Shown here: positions 50,612 to 63,045 of the stretch, in pieces | Layout: every line of letters starts with the position of its first letter | Numbering within the stretch: the first letter of the stretch is position 1 | Source: Paragorgia papillata | Lineage: Eukaryota; Cnidaria; Anthozoa; Scleralcyonacea; Coralliidae | Assembly (NCBI GenBank): GCA_035771165.1 | Contig: JAWNZC010000470.1 | Span: 558,001 to 622,000 of the forward strand | Length of the DNA: 64,000 bases | Direction of reading: 5' to 3' | Notes under the pieces: model-generated | Seen by the model: only the letters and a program-made list of their open reading frames with translations | Told to the model about the DNA's origin: nothing | The model's database searches: none | Made by a program: the position numbers and the translations under genes

Positions 50612-51280
50612 GCTGATATTATGTCACGAAAATCTTTCTTTGACTACAAAAAGGAATTATAATACTCCGTGTGCTATACCCACAGAAAAACAAACCCAAT
50701 TTTGCTTTGCATTTCTCAAATAGTAATATTTTTCTCAAATAGTACAAACAAGGCCTCTACGATCTAGAAATCTCCTCTTTTGTCTCTTTTTCTTCTCATC
50801 GCTCGTTTCGCACCCGTTCAAGCAAGGACAACTTGCTTCAAGCCAATCCTTGCAGGACTTCTCTTTTTAGGAGCTCTTTTTTTAACCGAATTGTCTTTCT
50901 CTGGAACAATCTCTCTCCGATCATCCGTAATAGTACGTCTGTTTCCTCTTTTAAGCACCAACTTTATATTTACTACTCTTCTCATGCGCACTTGGAAAAC
51001 CTACTGCTCTAAGTGTCGTTCTTACAACTTAAGCTGTTGTTCTTAATCTGTCCTATCGTATATAAATAGTGTATTAGTCATTGTCTTTAATTTATGTCTA
51101 CTCCGTATTTTTTTGTCAGGTTGGTCTTCACATGGGACTCATGTCCTGTTGACCATACCTTCAACCATGATCAAGTCTTGCACCGTTTTTATTTTTAACT
51201 TGTATTAATTCTTTCGCACACTTGTATGGTTGTAAAGTTAATAAATAAATAAGATTTTCGTGACATAATGAAATCAGCCT
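50612..51280 (+). mobile_element. Second LINE 3' end, framed by an inverted repeat
   Basis: RT-terminal peptide RSSFFNRIVFLWNNLSPIIR NSTSVSSFKHQL (about 50865-50975), then a 3' UTR with aataaataaat near 51242-51252. It sits between gatattatgtcacgaaaatc (50612) and its complement (51250), so a palindromic element and a LINE are combined here. Confidence 0.65.
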
Positions 51281-53380
51281 GGTGATATGAACGGCCCCCT
51301 ATATGTGGTACAGACCCCAAGCCACACACCCATGATTACGGAGACCACAATAGACCATTGCACTTAATACACTTATCCCCTTGGTAAAGGATGAATGCTT
51401 ATAAAAAATAAAATTTTCATTATTTGCTTTGTTGAACATCAGAACTTTGAAGTTGTCCGCCAGAATCCAGATCCATCGTTTTGACGTCATATGCAAGAGG
51501 CTGCCACATTCTAGATATTTCTAATCTCAGGTCGTAGTACTTATCTACAGCGATAATCATTTACATTTGTTACATTGAAGGCCTACACGATTTTAACCTT
51601 CTCATCCTCCAACGCTTTCTCATGCACTGACGTCATACATCCTACACAAATTCCAATGTAAGGGGGTGTAACATAAGGCCGGCCCGAACCAGCCCGAAGT
51701 CAGGCTGGACTTCGTTCCTATTACGTCGGTGAAAAAGCTTTTTTTTCGTAGTCCGAATCGGTTCGAATTAGACTTATAGATTCTGTTTACATGGAAAGCT
51801 GGCCTGGAGTAGGTCGGTCTCAAAATTTCAGTTCGATCTAGCAGGCGACCTGAGATTAGACCCGTGAACTGAATATCAGGCCGGACTCATGAAAACGATC
51901 TACATGCAGTAAAAGTTGAAACTGACAAACTTTATCATGCAGTATTATATGCATAACGTATCAGCCTCGACCGTACCCAGGCGCTTATATATGCTTTGCG
52001 AGCAGCGTTGCACGAGCAAAATCATGAAGAGGCGCCAGGCAGAAAATGCATGTATTCAAAATGGCAGAACATTGTCAATCAACTGCAACGCAAACTCCTG
52101 AGTGGTGTCGTTTGTAGTTCTTGTGTGCCAACATTTCCCTACTGCACACAGGCTAACATTTTCCAATTTCCATGCACTCACTGACAATGTTGTCACACTC
52201 TATACCTTGCGTCCCCACACGGATTTCAGATCGGGTCTGAATCTTGTTTAACTTGAAAATTTCGCCTCGTGTGTCGTGCTTGTCAGTATGTGAATTGATA
52301 TTGGAGAATTTAATCTAATTGTTCTTCAATTTAAAGTGAAAAGGTGGTAAACTGCTGTAAATGTCAGACAGTATTTCGTTATCAAAACTAATCTCGGCAG
52401 TTTACCACTTTGATCTGTATCCAAAATACTGCCTACGCAGCATTCTACTTTTTAACTGTTCTTTAATTCGCTTGTTTTGACTTTATGAAGCAATAGTATT
52501 AATATACGTATGAAGAATAATCTTAAGTTCAGGTATAATAATTGCCGTTATTACACACCTATATTGATATAATTTTAGTCTCCGTTGCAGATGTAATTTA
52601 AAAAGAGGTCATTTTTAAAAAAAGACACTTTCTGTGGCTTGTCTACTATGATCGTATACGTCGGATGACGGTACATTAGAAAATATATCAGTGTTTCTTT
52701 GGTTAAATACGTGACTAAAGTGAGATCTTGATTATCGCAGTCCATTTTCAGACCGCATTCTGTAGCTATGATCGAGATCCTATGGACTGCTCACGGCATA
52801 CAAAAGTATGAAAGGTCAAAAATGCTTGCTGACAAGAATTTAAGAACTTTCATTTAATAAGACGTATGTCTATGCAATAGAAGCTAGCTGTACTCCGCTA
52901 CTAGGAGCTTACACTGCCTAGTGCATGAGTAGTGTGTTATGATGAGTAAAACAAAACTGGTACGGGGTGAGAGTAAGGTATATCTCTTTTTGTTGAACCA
53001 AGACTTAGTTCAGAAATGAATTCAGAGGCAAAACATGAGCAGAGTAAATTGATATTTCATCGCTTTCTTAAAAGTACTAATTAGAATTGATGTGTTCAAA
53101 ATGAGTAATACATTGCTTGGCACATATGCCAAAGTATGTCAGAATTAAACAGATGGAATTAATGCCATGATAGCATATTGATATACTTAAAGCTCCATCT
53201 GCATCTTGCATTAAAACGTCTTTGTTGTTGAATTGCATGCTAAAGCCTGGCATAATTGCCTGACATCATTTTATTTGTACCTGATGTAATTCAAGCACGA
53301 CCACCGCCGATTAACACCCGATGTAGTCCCGAACATCATGTTTCTCGATGTTTGCAAGGAAACTTTAGAACGCCGGTCAG
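51281..53380. other. Intergenic; family B copy at 52372-52460
   Basis: A palindromic tract around 51660-51850 has cggcccgaaccagcccgaag-type sequence and gtttacatgg, suggesting an old MITE. Otherwise nothing recognised. Confidence 0.35.
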
Positions 53381-53502
53381 GTGACAAACAACTCAATTGA
53401 TTCTAAGTCCAAACTCGACGTTTATCGTCCGGGTAAGTTGAAGACAACTTTCAAATTGTCCCCCCCCCCTGAACACAGTGATGTCAAAGATGAATTTCCA
53501 CT

Positions 53503-53629
53503 AGGCGTAAAATATCGCGCGCTCGACTTTTCACTAGTACAAATTGAATCTACTTTGTTTCATACGGAAACTCACAAGACAAAAGAAAAATATCGAGCGC
53601 GCGACATTTTACACCTAGTGTAAATTCAG
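53503..53629. mobile_element. 127-bp palindromic MITE
   Basis: GAATTTCCACTAGGCGTAAA ATATCGCGCGCTCGA and inverse. A related half end near 31000. Confidence 0.65.
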
Positions 53630-53639
53630 GCTGTTTTCC

Positions 53640-56380
53640 ATTCATTGCTCAGTTGGCGCTTTGGAAGTTGAGAATTTCCAACTTTCAAAGCCCGCTCCGC
53701 CCGCGCGGGAAAAGCGGCACGTAATGGCAAATGGCCTTTAATCTAGCTTTATAGGCTCTCGATTAGATCCGTTCAACCGTTCTGGCTCATAAGACAAAGA
53801 AAGCGATTGAAAAACATCGCTCGCTTGACAAATAAAGTTGAATGGTAATCCGCCTTGCATTCATCTGGATCTCAGACGTGAAAATCAAAAATCGATCACA
53901 TGTTTTTGAAGTTGAGCTCAATGGGTTATTTAAAATAATAAAATACATTATTTTTATGTTCCTCTCTTGCAGACTAATATAAATAATATTGAAACTGAAA
54001 TGCAATATGAACCATCGTTTAAGTATTAGCAAACTTTCCCTTCAAGAATAAACAAGTTATAGATATTATACAAACATGATTTTTTGTGAGCTTTCAATCA
54101 TTTTTACTGATTGACAGCAAGTAGATCCAACACTCCGCAAAACTCTTAGCGTATATAGGTATATATATATGAGCGACCAAACTGCATATGGAAATGATAG
54201 CGAGGCGGCAGAAATTAAACAAGGCGCAAATATTGTACAGTATATCACTTATCAAATTCACACATCTATAATTATTCTGGTTTATCAACAATCTTTAAGA
54301 TATAAGCTGTTTAAGCTGTATGAGAAAATCGATCGATCCGAGAGTTTATGTAAATCAGGATGTATCCGATTTTATACAACATCTGTCATCTGATTAAACA
54401 TTCATTTCAATTCTGTTGAATTTTCTCCATGAACTATAATATATAATCACGGCCACATCAGCTTGATGCTGCAGTTACTTACTTACTTATAATAGTAAAT
54501 TGGATGAAGGGATTTACAATTTTTGTTCGCTCAATCATGACAAGTTAAGATTTACTGCCGCGAGCACATACGTACTACACTGGGAATGCTAGGAATTAAG
54601 GTGGGGGTAAACTAAGACTAAGAGGGCCACTATAAGCTTATTGCGGATGAGGAAAAGCATTTAAGATGTGCATAAATTACATTTTATTATGTAATGCCGA
54701 ATACCTCTCAAATAATTTAAACAGTTTTTGCTATACATGGCAGTTCAAAAGTGTTCCGGTTTCTCTCTAGTTGAAATATGTGTTTTCACCTCTCATTCAT
54801 TCAACACCAATTAAACTGTAATATCTTCAGTTTTATGAAAGATTGATAAAATAATAATGCCCTCCACCGCAACTTCGCATGCAGCGTACATGTCACGAAA
54901 CGTTTAAAATCAATCTAACTGTGTTGTACATCGAGTCAAACGAAAACAAAAACTTGTGAGTAGCGCAAAGAAAGGCTGTGTTTTAACATCACAACTTTCA
55001 TACTGGCTTCTGCATGGGCTTTGCCAACGGGTTAATCAGACCACACAAACCGCACGCATATGCTTTGTAAATTTAATTTAATTCAAATGTAGATGTTGTT
55101 TAGCTCTAGATATTAAAGACTAGGGTGTAGGCATTGTTCAAAAAACTCACACGATTACAAAAGTCGATATGTTTGTACGTCTATGAAAGATTTTGAGGCA
55201 TACAATATAATCTTGAACGGCGAGAGGCCGCTGGGCAGAGGAAACTTGGTGACTTGGTCCAGCACTATTTTAATCCATTAGTCATCTAGTCATTCCTTGA
55301 AGCGACGCCAAAGAGGGTTAGGATACCGCCAAAAATGAAACCAGGCCAAATTAACGACCTTGATCGTTGTACTGTGGAAATAAATGTTCCGACAGTTGAT
55401 GTATTTGTAACTTTATCTAGGTATACATCAATGTTAATTAGGTCACCAAATCACCGACTACAGACAAACAAAATATTGATGTGTATATTTTAAAGAGAGT
55501 GTGTTAGTTTATTTGTTCAGTGTTATAAAATAAAAAATAACAAACAATTGCGGCCATATTATGTGTATATATTATAAGCACGGTGTATTGTCTTCATAGT
55601 TCAATAAGTAAAATCGCCATCGTCGTAACATGCTGTGTTAAATGACTTTCAAACTACTTTCTTTAATAGATACACCATTTGGTGTTTGGGACGGGGTTTT
55701 TAATGCCAGACGTGCATGTTTATTTTAAAATTATATTGAAGTCATAACATTCTTTAGTCCAAACCATCTCCCCTTCCACAAGCAAGGACATAAAATGTAT
55801 ACTGTACTAGTTGCTGTTATACTGCATGGTTGAAAATAAGAGAACCCATATATCCGGTGCATTTTGTTATGGTCATAATAATGCCGTAATCTGTTGTTCA
55901 TAAACTCAACGCCATTTTGTGTCTACAGTATAAACAGGTCGTTGTTTTAATTTAATTTGATCGCCGTTAATTCTGTAAAAGTGCTAAATGTTTTGCATTT
56001 AGAATGCTGTGTCTTGATACATTTAACATGTGACAGTAATTAAAACCGGCCTCAACCAAGCGGTTGGTCAGTTGCAGAAAACTATTAAATAAACCACTTT
56101 TGTGTATCTAGATGGTGTAATATTTGTATCGGAAAGAAGCCCAATTATAAATATAACATAAAACTATAAAAAAGATAACGTTGTTTGTGTTTAGACCTCC
56201 CAGGTAACCAACTATAAAGAGTCTTTGAAGGAAAGCAATTAACTGGGTAATTGCACTTTTAAAACAACCTGACATCAATTTACGATAATCTCCAAAGCCG
56301 TCAACTGATTGGTTGATAGGCTAGCAAGGTAAACAATACGAGTTATCAGGGAACATTATCTTGATGTTTCATCTAATAGT
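53640..56380. other. Upstream intergenic region of the bHLH gene
   Basis: Noticeably poorer in palindromes and satellites than the rest of the window. No coding potential seen. Could hold cis-regulatory elements; no specific site is claimed. Confidence 0.4.
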
Positions 56381-56394
56381 GCGCATTTTCCGGC

Positions 56395-56571
56395 ACTTAT
56401 TGACGCAAACGGCGCCAGGCGGGACTTTAAAAGCTTGTGAACAATTCTTCAAGCTTTATTAGATATCCACGATAGAATGCAGATCCAATAACAAAATATT
56501 CGTTAAGTAATTCATTTATCAAGCTATATCATTCTGTAAAGGTTTGAACGAGATACGAGCGTGCTCTGTTC
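56395..56571 (+). promoter_or_regulatory. Putative core promoter and 5' UTR of the bHLH gene
   Basis: GC-richer patch with aaacggcgccaggcgggac followed by a TATA-like ctttaaaag at 56425-56433, about 140 bp before the start codon. Inference from position. Confidence 0.45.
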
Positions 56572-57186
56572 ATGTCGCAGGCTGTTGTGTTAGCAAGCAA
56601 GAATATTAACTTCACTGGAATGGTCAGTGCCAAGCACGCAACGGAAACTAAACCACTCGTTACATCAACTGCAGCAGTAAATTGTAGCAACTACGACGAC
56701 GGATCAACGTTGTCTCCTTGGAACTCATTTTCTTATTCATCTCCATCTCCGCCGCAAGATATTATATCCGATTACTATCCGTTGAGAGAAAATAAGAAAG
56801 TTGCTGTGAATCGACTGGCTTACCATCGCACCTACCATGCTGCAGAGGAACCTCGACAAAGCAAAATAGTCAAGAGAATGTTTACAAATACACGAGAACG
56901 ATGGAGGCAGAAAAACGTGAATCACGCATTTGGAGAACTGAGGAAACTATTGCCAACTTATCCGTACGATAAGAAACTGTCTAAAAATGAAATCTTAAGA
57001 CTTGCTATGAGATATATTCAATTCCTCGACAAACTCTTGCATGATATGGATACCATGGATAGTGAATATTTGAGCGCAAGATGGGACAAACAATTTCCTT
57101 ATAGTGCACAATATGGTATAGAATATACACAAACTTCTTCAAATCATAACGCGGCCTATGAATCTTATACGACTCAAGGTCAGTAA
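56572..57186 (+). CDS. TAL/SCL-like bHLH transcription factor, 204 aa
   Basis: Single uninterrupted frame from ATG (56572) to TAA. Residues 1-95 are Ser/Thr-rich with no domain. Basic region and helix 1 at about 100-128 ([29 protein letters not shown]); loop with YPYDKKLSK; helix 2 at about 137-157 ([18 protein letters not shown]). [40 protein letters not shown] is the class II TAL1/LYL1 signature, as opposed to NHLH or twist. Such proteins pair with E proteins on E-boxes. The C-terminus (158-204) is Tyr-rich. No intron in the coding part. Which TAL-family orthologue it is cannot be decided here. aataaa overlaps the stop at 57185. Confidence 0.92.
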   Translation: MSQAVVLASKNINFTGMVSAKHATETKPLVTSTAAVNCSNYDDGSTLSPWNSFSYSSPSPPQDIISDYYPLRENKKVAVNRLAYHRTYHAAEEPRQSKIVKRMFTNTRERWRQKNVNHAFGELRKLLPTYPYDKKLSKNEILRLAMRYIQFLDKLLHDMDTMDSEYLSARWDKQFPYSAQYGIEYTQTSSNHNAAYESYTTQGQ

Positions 57187-58290
57187 TAAAACAAGCTGTC
57201 GATCGAAGAAGATAAACATAACAAGACAATTGCCATGCTAAAATCTAAACAAGTTGTTCATATCAACCATGTCAGAAAGCTGATAATATTTGCAATGCTT
57301 TTGGACGTGATGCATGTAGTCTGTAAATTAGATTAGCACGATAATTGAACATTGAAGTGCAGATCGCGTTCATTAGCTTACGACGTTTGAAAGTAAAACA
57401 TGCGTTCTAGACTAGAAACTCTTGTAAATATAAGACTAACTATTCACTCAGTGTAATATAGTAATAACATAAATGAATATTAACCACAAGACCATGCAGT
57501 CAGTCTTTCGTGTTCTACTGCGTTTTTAATCGACAACTCGGCGTGCGATTGTTGGCAAGAACTGACAGCAAGCTTTACAATTATGCTCATCAAACTGGAT
57601 TATAGAAATTTACCCACTTGATATCGCGTGCATCATGTGGCTTTCTGATAAAATCTTTTCAAATATGTCGCACTTGCATGTGAAACTGTGAGAGCGCTTT
57701 TCATTTGCAACATACCATCAATATAACGGTGTTTTATGATAAACTAAACGCAGAAACGACAGCAATCAACAGAACTGATAAACTTTTCAATACGTGGTCA
57801 AAAAGTTTATAAAACAAACGAATATTTAGTCTTTAGTTCTGAGTGGAAATGAACTAGTGATATTTGAGACGAGGATTTAAGATAATTTTTACTTCCTAAT
57901 CCTTTGTGACCATTTAAGTTTGAATTGGATCAGCAATTTCTCGAGCATTCGCGAGCTATTGATAGTGATGTATCATATTAAACAGATATGCCAAAGTCAA
58001 CGAAGGGGCCCCCGGTTAGTCCCTCTTTCATTTGGATTTTGGAACGATCGTAGGACATCATCAGCCCAGAAAACAAACCCTGGGTACGAAATTACATCAT
58101 TGTGATAAAAAGAATGACTCAAAATGATTCGGGAGCTTGGTTGATTTTCTGCCCTTGCAGGTATCAAATTCTTTTCAATTTTGTTTATTATCCTATGCGC
58201 GCGCATGCACCGCAGGGGTAAAGATAGTACTGATCTCTTCCAGAGTAATTGTTTGTTTGTCTGTTTTTCGCGTGAATTAAAGTGCCTATT
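57187..58290. other. 3' flank of the bHLH gene
   Basis: AT-rich, likely containing the 3' UTR; no other gene recognised. Confidence 0.35.
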
Positions 58291-58293
58291 GTA

Positions 58294-58513
58294 CAATCTC
58301 GTTCCCAGAGCCCACGTTCCCCACCCGGGAAACGAGAGACTCTTGGGATAATCCGTTTCACATCGATATTTCATTGGGTGATGAACACAGTGAACTCTAT
58401 ATAACTCTTCTTCCGGATAACAAGAATCCTGTGGTGGCGTGAACGGATTATCCCAGAGCCTCTCGTTTCCCGCCCGCTGGGTAAGGGGAACGTGGGTTCT
58501 GGGAACGAGATTG
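58294..58513. mobile_element. MULE-like MITE, same family as 62788-62986
   Basis: Termini CAATCTCGTTCCCAGAGCCC and inverse, internal ggataatccgtt. Flanks gcctattgt / gcctatctg match only partly. Confidence 0.75.
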
Positions 58514-59820
58514 GCCTATCTGGGAATGAAACTGGCAGTAGCGACCATCAACATTTGAGGTAAGCCCACTTATAGTATATATATATATATATTATATATG
58601 AGCCATAAAAATTCGTCCAGACTACTACAAGCATTTTACTAAATTTGCACCACGATTCTTAATAAAATAAAAACTTTAGAGTCTTAAATCTTATTATTCT
58701 TACAAATTCTTACTTTGGTCCTCATTGAGGTGTCTATTGTTTTCGTTGAGTTTTGTCACTCCTTGGATTGAAATTGTGGTAATAATTCCATGTCCTACAT
58801 AACCCAAGTACTTCATGAAAGCCTTACCCCAACACACAACCTAACCTAAGGATGGCAATTCGTGTAAATAGGACATGGACGTATAACCGAAATTGTGGCC
58901 GCCATTTTGAAAAATCCGAGTACAAAAATCCGAATCCCAATGATTGTTCCGAAGTTGACTCGGACCTAGTACCTCGCGGTCACCTCAACTGCGAGTATCC
59001 CATCTAACTACTTCCGTTCAGGAAATAATTAGTTAATGAGTAACCAATAGTATATGAGGAGTCACAAGGCATGTAGAGAGAGAGAGAAGGACAGTGAGAG
59101 GGAGTGTAAATAAAGAGTATAAGAAAGCGTTCAAAATATAACACCTATGAAACGAAATTTCACTTCAGGTTTTCAAGAGTGTATTTGGAAGAACAAATGA
59201 AAAATGGCTTTCATGCCTTTCAAATCTTATCCATCTTGAATCTTGAATTGTTGGCTATGCAATTTGAGTAAGACGTCACACGTTGTGTGTGAGAGAAAAC
59301 GGAAAATCAGTCATATGTTTGAATTTCGTTTGAATTAGATCACCTTAAAACTAACAACGGTTTTCCTGAGAAGATGATTCAAGCTTCTATGACACCTTCG
59401 GTACATCCGGAGCTGAATACTCAGCCCCAGCAACTCAGCAAGAACCACCTTCATTTTCTCTTCCGTACATCGGACCAGCATCTCACAAGATTGAGAGGAT
59501 TCTACTGTGAAATACCTTCATACCTTCATACCTTCAGACCTACATAAATCCTTCAACGCTTCATTCTTCTCCCAAACATACATCAAACCGCAGGCATATT
59601 TTACGACCTATCGACTGAAACTAGACACTTCACGTGAAACTTAACTGGTGTGGTCAAACATAAAGTATTAAGCTCAAAAATGAGCGAAATAAACTGGCAA
59701 ATTTATGAAACATACCACTAATAACAATGCGTTGTATAGCTGCTGTGGTGGAACGCTAAGTATAATGCTCCAAATTAGTCCTCACACAACGCCAGTGAAG
59801 GTCTCACTACCCACCATATT
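58514..59820. other. Intergenic DNA, nothing recognised
   Basis: Contains a short TA repeat at 58577-58600 and an agag-rich run near 59075; no coding signature. Confidence 0.35.
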
Positions 59821-59829
59821 ATATAAAAA

Positions 59830-60186
59830 ATGTACTTTTCACACATAAAGATGAGGTGGATAGCTTATCTAAGCCTGGAGTGTATCGCATTCCGTGTGAG
59901 TGTGGCTTGGTTTACATCGGGGAAACGGGAAGAAATCTCTCAACTCGCCTGAAGGAGCACAAGACATGTTGCATTAAAGCCCAACAGGATAAATCTGCTG
60001 TTGCCAAACACGCTTGGAAGTATGACCATCGTAAAGTGGGAAGAGTCGTCACTCTTACCCAGCGACAAGCAATACTTCACGCGAAGAACAAGGGAGTCTA
60101 TTGAGATTGCAAAACATCGCACTATTTCTCAGGAAGGGCAGCCATTAAACAGCACGTGGTGTGCCCTATTCGGAGAACATTCTTGA
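59830..60186 (+). pseudogene. Penelope-like element GIY-YIG endonuclease, 3' fragment
   Basis: Residues KDEVDSLSKPGVYRIPCECG LVYIGETGRNLSTRLKEH: the GVY...VYIG core, the Arg of TGR and the following helix are present. A frameshift at about 60030-60080 moves to TRRTRESIEIAKHR (catalytic Glu region) ...QPLNSTWCALF. The reverse transcriptase part is absent, so the copy is 5'-truncated. Confidence 0.8.
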
Positions 60187-60293
60187 TTTTGTTTTCTAAT
60201 TAATAAATTAACGTGATACACCATTGTATTTTTACGTGATTTAACTGATCAGTTGCTTAGTTTATAAATGACGTGAGCCAACAACTTGTTGTC

Positions 60294-60345
60294 ATTGCTC
60301 TGATGAAGGCCTGAGTCAACAGGCCGAAAGCTTAGCAAAGAAATA
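60294..60345 (+). ncRNA. Hammerhead ribozyme-like motif of the Penelope-like element
   Basis: CTGATGA (60300-60306), stem II GGCCTGAGTCAACAGGCC, GAAA (60326-60329), then GCTT and AGCAA. Stem I pairs TTGCT (60295-60299) with AGCAA (60334-60338). Stem III is the self-complementary AGCT only, so an active form might need a dimer, as reported for minimal-stem-III hammerheads of Penelope-like elements. Cleavage would fall after CTT at 60331-60333. Confidence 0.65.
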
Positions 60346-60437
60346 TTTTACGTGGTGTTTCCACAAAACGTATTTATATTACATTACCGCCATGAAAACT
60401 TTCAAAGAATTAATCTTCGTAAATAAGTTATCAAACG

Positions 60438-61312
60438 CAGGGGCGGACTGGCTACGTCAGAGGGGCCCGGGTGATTTGCTGTAAAAGGGGCCCGGTTTCC
60501 AAATCAAGTTGTTGTGGGCCCGCATGTGGACCATCCCCTGGAAATTTTTTGAAATTTGGGTCTCTGAAATGGCATTTCCCGCATTCTGACAGCAGTTTTG
60601 AGCAAACTTTTAATAGTTTTAAAACATGTTTGTTATGGCACATTTCCTCATTTTTAACAAAGATTTTGTCCAAATTAGGCTTTGAATAGTATATTAAATG
60701 TTAAAATATGCATGGACTGTAAGGTCAAAGCCTGTTAAGGCTTGAGGGTTACCAATAAAAACAAAGGACGACTCATTTCCGTACGCATTCTTTCTCATGC
60801 GCGAACGGCTTATCGACTATACAACATATATTTTAATATGATTGTAGATCAGATGTATGAAGTGTTTCAAACTTTTTAGATCCACATTTTCTTTTTGAGT
60901 AATCTCAACAAATTATAAAGAACGACTCTATATTAGGAGGGAAAAAAGGGTAAGATTGGTACATGCACTTCCCTCCAACTCTACGGACCCTAAACATTGT
61001 TCTCTTTTCAGAGGAGCTGCTTCTTGCAAGTCGTCCACCTTTTTTACACCTTTTCTGTGCACCACGTTTACAGTGAACTGGTTTTATATTAATTGCTTTC
61101 TTCATAATTCCAGAACTCGAAATGTCGGAAGAAACTATAGCTTGCACTATAAATGCTAGATAATTATTTATTGCCTGATTGATACATAGCCTTTTTTTAC
61201 TTTTGCAAAGTCAAAAAAATTTAAGGGCCCAAATCGGGCCCAACATGCAGGCAAGGAGCCCACCGGTGACCGGGCGTTTGCCTGGTAAGCCCAACTGGCC
61301 AGTCCACCCCTG
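60438..61312. mobile_element. 875-bp non-autonomous hAT element
   Basis: Termini CAGGGGCGGACTGGCTA and CTGGCCAGTCCACCCCTG; target duplication ATCAAACG / ATCAAATG (7 of 8) at 60430-60437 and 61313-61320. No transposase frame. Confidence 0.85.
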
Positions 61313-61320
61313 ATCAAATG

Positions 61321-62015
61321 TATGTTTTCTAAATCCTTGACTGATTTATTGGTCAGATAAAGATCTCAAAATAAATTGTAGTCTTGTCTGTCTTACCCCC
61401 CCCCCCCCCCCCCCCACTTTTTTCAAAATTGGAAAATGTGCCCTTTTTCTGAAATAAAAATGCCCTTTTTATAAATGTGACATGTGGCGGTTAAGGTTTA
61501 CTGCGGCAAATTGCCTATACTGGGAAGAATTAATGTACCCTTTCCGTAGAAGTATAACATTGCTATTTGCTGTAGAAAAGAGTGACTGTGCCGTTGCCCA
61601 AGGGGTGACGTAAAAGAGTTATTTATAAAATATGATATAATGTAAGTTTCCAGCAGATTGGCGCTACTTGAAGTATTCTATCTCTAAAAGAAATGCCGCT
61701 GACCAAGAAATGTTAAAAACAAAATGGTGATGATCAAATGGAAGTTTTAATACAACCGTACAACGTTTTAAGGTTTTAAATTATACAATTATTTTGAAAA
61801 TAACCAAGGTGCCCCTTTTTGGCGATGCCCACCCCCCCCCCCCCACTTTTCAGGTGCTTCCACGGCCTCTGGTCAATTACCTTACAACCGGCGTGCAGAC
61901 TCATTACATGTGGAAAGTTATTATTTACTGTTGAATTTATATATACTTTCTAAAACGTATAGTTTAGTATCCATAATATGCATGTGTTTAGTGAAATCTG
62001 CTTGTTGCTGTCCCT
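61321..62015. other. Intergenic DNA with two poly-C tracts
   Basis: Poly-C runs at about 61397-61419 and 61831-61846, each followed by cacttttt-like text, bracket about 430 bp; possibly a decayed element. Nothing else recognised. Confidence 0.35.
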
Positions 62016-62019
62016 TTAA

Positions 62020-62507
62020 AGGGCATATGACTCGAAAATTAAGTTTGTCTTATTGAAAAGAACATTTAAAATGATAAAATAACATCTTTTGCAGTTTTTG
62101 GTTTCCTTGCTTCGTTTTTGAGATATTCCAGTTTGTTTGATATGCAAATGACACAACTTTCTACGTCACACGTGCATAATGAGTATTATGAGTTACCGAA
62201 GAAGGTTACATATCTTTGCTATTGTGAGACGAAATCACTTGGAATTCTACATGTTTGGTGTTGTGGGTAGAAACACGCACATGCTTTCTTTGAGTCGAGC
62301 CCATGTTTTCATAATAGCAAAGATATGTAACCTTTTCTGATAACTCATTATGCACATGTGACGTAGAAAGTTGTGTCATTTGCATATCAAACAAGCTGGA
62401 ATATCTCAAAAACGAAGCAAGGAAACCAAAAATTGCAAAAGATGTTATTTTATCATTTTAAATGTTCTTTTCAATAAGACAAACTTAATTTTCAAGTCAT
62501 ATGCCCT
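62020..62507. mobile_element. 488-bp long palindromic MITE with TTAA site
   Basis: Arms AGGGCATATGACTCGAAAAT ... and inverse (about 220 bp), TTAA at 62016-62019 and 62508-62511. Same family as 10426-10881. Confidence 0.8.
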
Positions 62508-62511
62508 TTAA

Positions 62512-63041
62512 AGGTGCCCTCCAGTCCGTTCTGCGCATGTTCGAAACTAATGTTTACATCTCTATTTAGAAAATAATATACTGATACCTTATTCAAGATT
62601 GTAAGCTTTTCTTGCTTCCTCTTCATTACTTGTAACCAAAACAAAACATTTTCAGAAGAAATAGAAGAAATCCGAAGAGATATCCTCGCCGAATCGCTTG
62701 GTTTTCTGCCATGTTGTTCCTAACGGTTTACACTGAGGTGAGTACTTCATGTAATTATCTACGAATGTCATGTTTGAGGGTCCTAGCCAATCTCGTTCCC
62801 AGAGCCCACGTTCCCCACCCGGGAAACGAGAGACTCTGGGATAATCCGTTCACGCCATCACAGGATTCTTGTGATCCGGAAGAAGAGTAATCATGTTCAT
62901 CAGCCAATGAAATATCGATGTCAAACGGATTATCCCAGAGTCTCTCGTTTCCCGGGTGGGGAACGTGGGCTCTGGGAACGAGATTGGGTCCTAGCATAAA
63001 CAAAGATTCGGATCATGCGCAGAAAGGACTGGACGGCACCT
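62512..63041. mobile_element. TTAA-site MITE carrying a nested MULE-like MITE
   Basis: Termini AGGTGCCCTCCAGTCCGTTC and inverse, TTAA at 62508-62511 (shared with the previous element) and 63042-63045. Homologous to 22702-22993 but occupied by 62788-62986. Confidence 0.8.
62788..62986. mobile_element. 199-bp MULE-like MITE (9-bp TSD), nested
   Basis: Termini CAATCTCGTTCCCAGAGCCC and inverse; perfect 9-bp duplication GGTCCTAGC at 62779-62787 and 62987-62995. The empty paralogous site is gagggtcccgataaac at about 22937. Confidence 0.9.
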
Positions 63042-63045
63042 TTAA

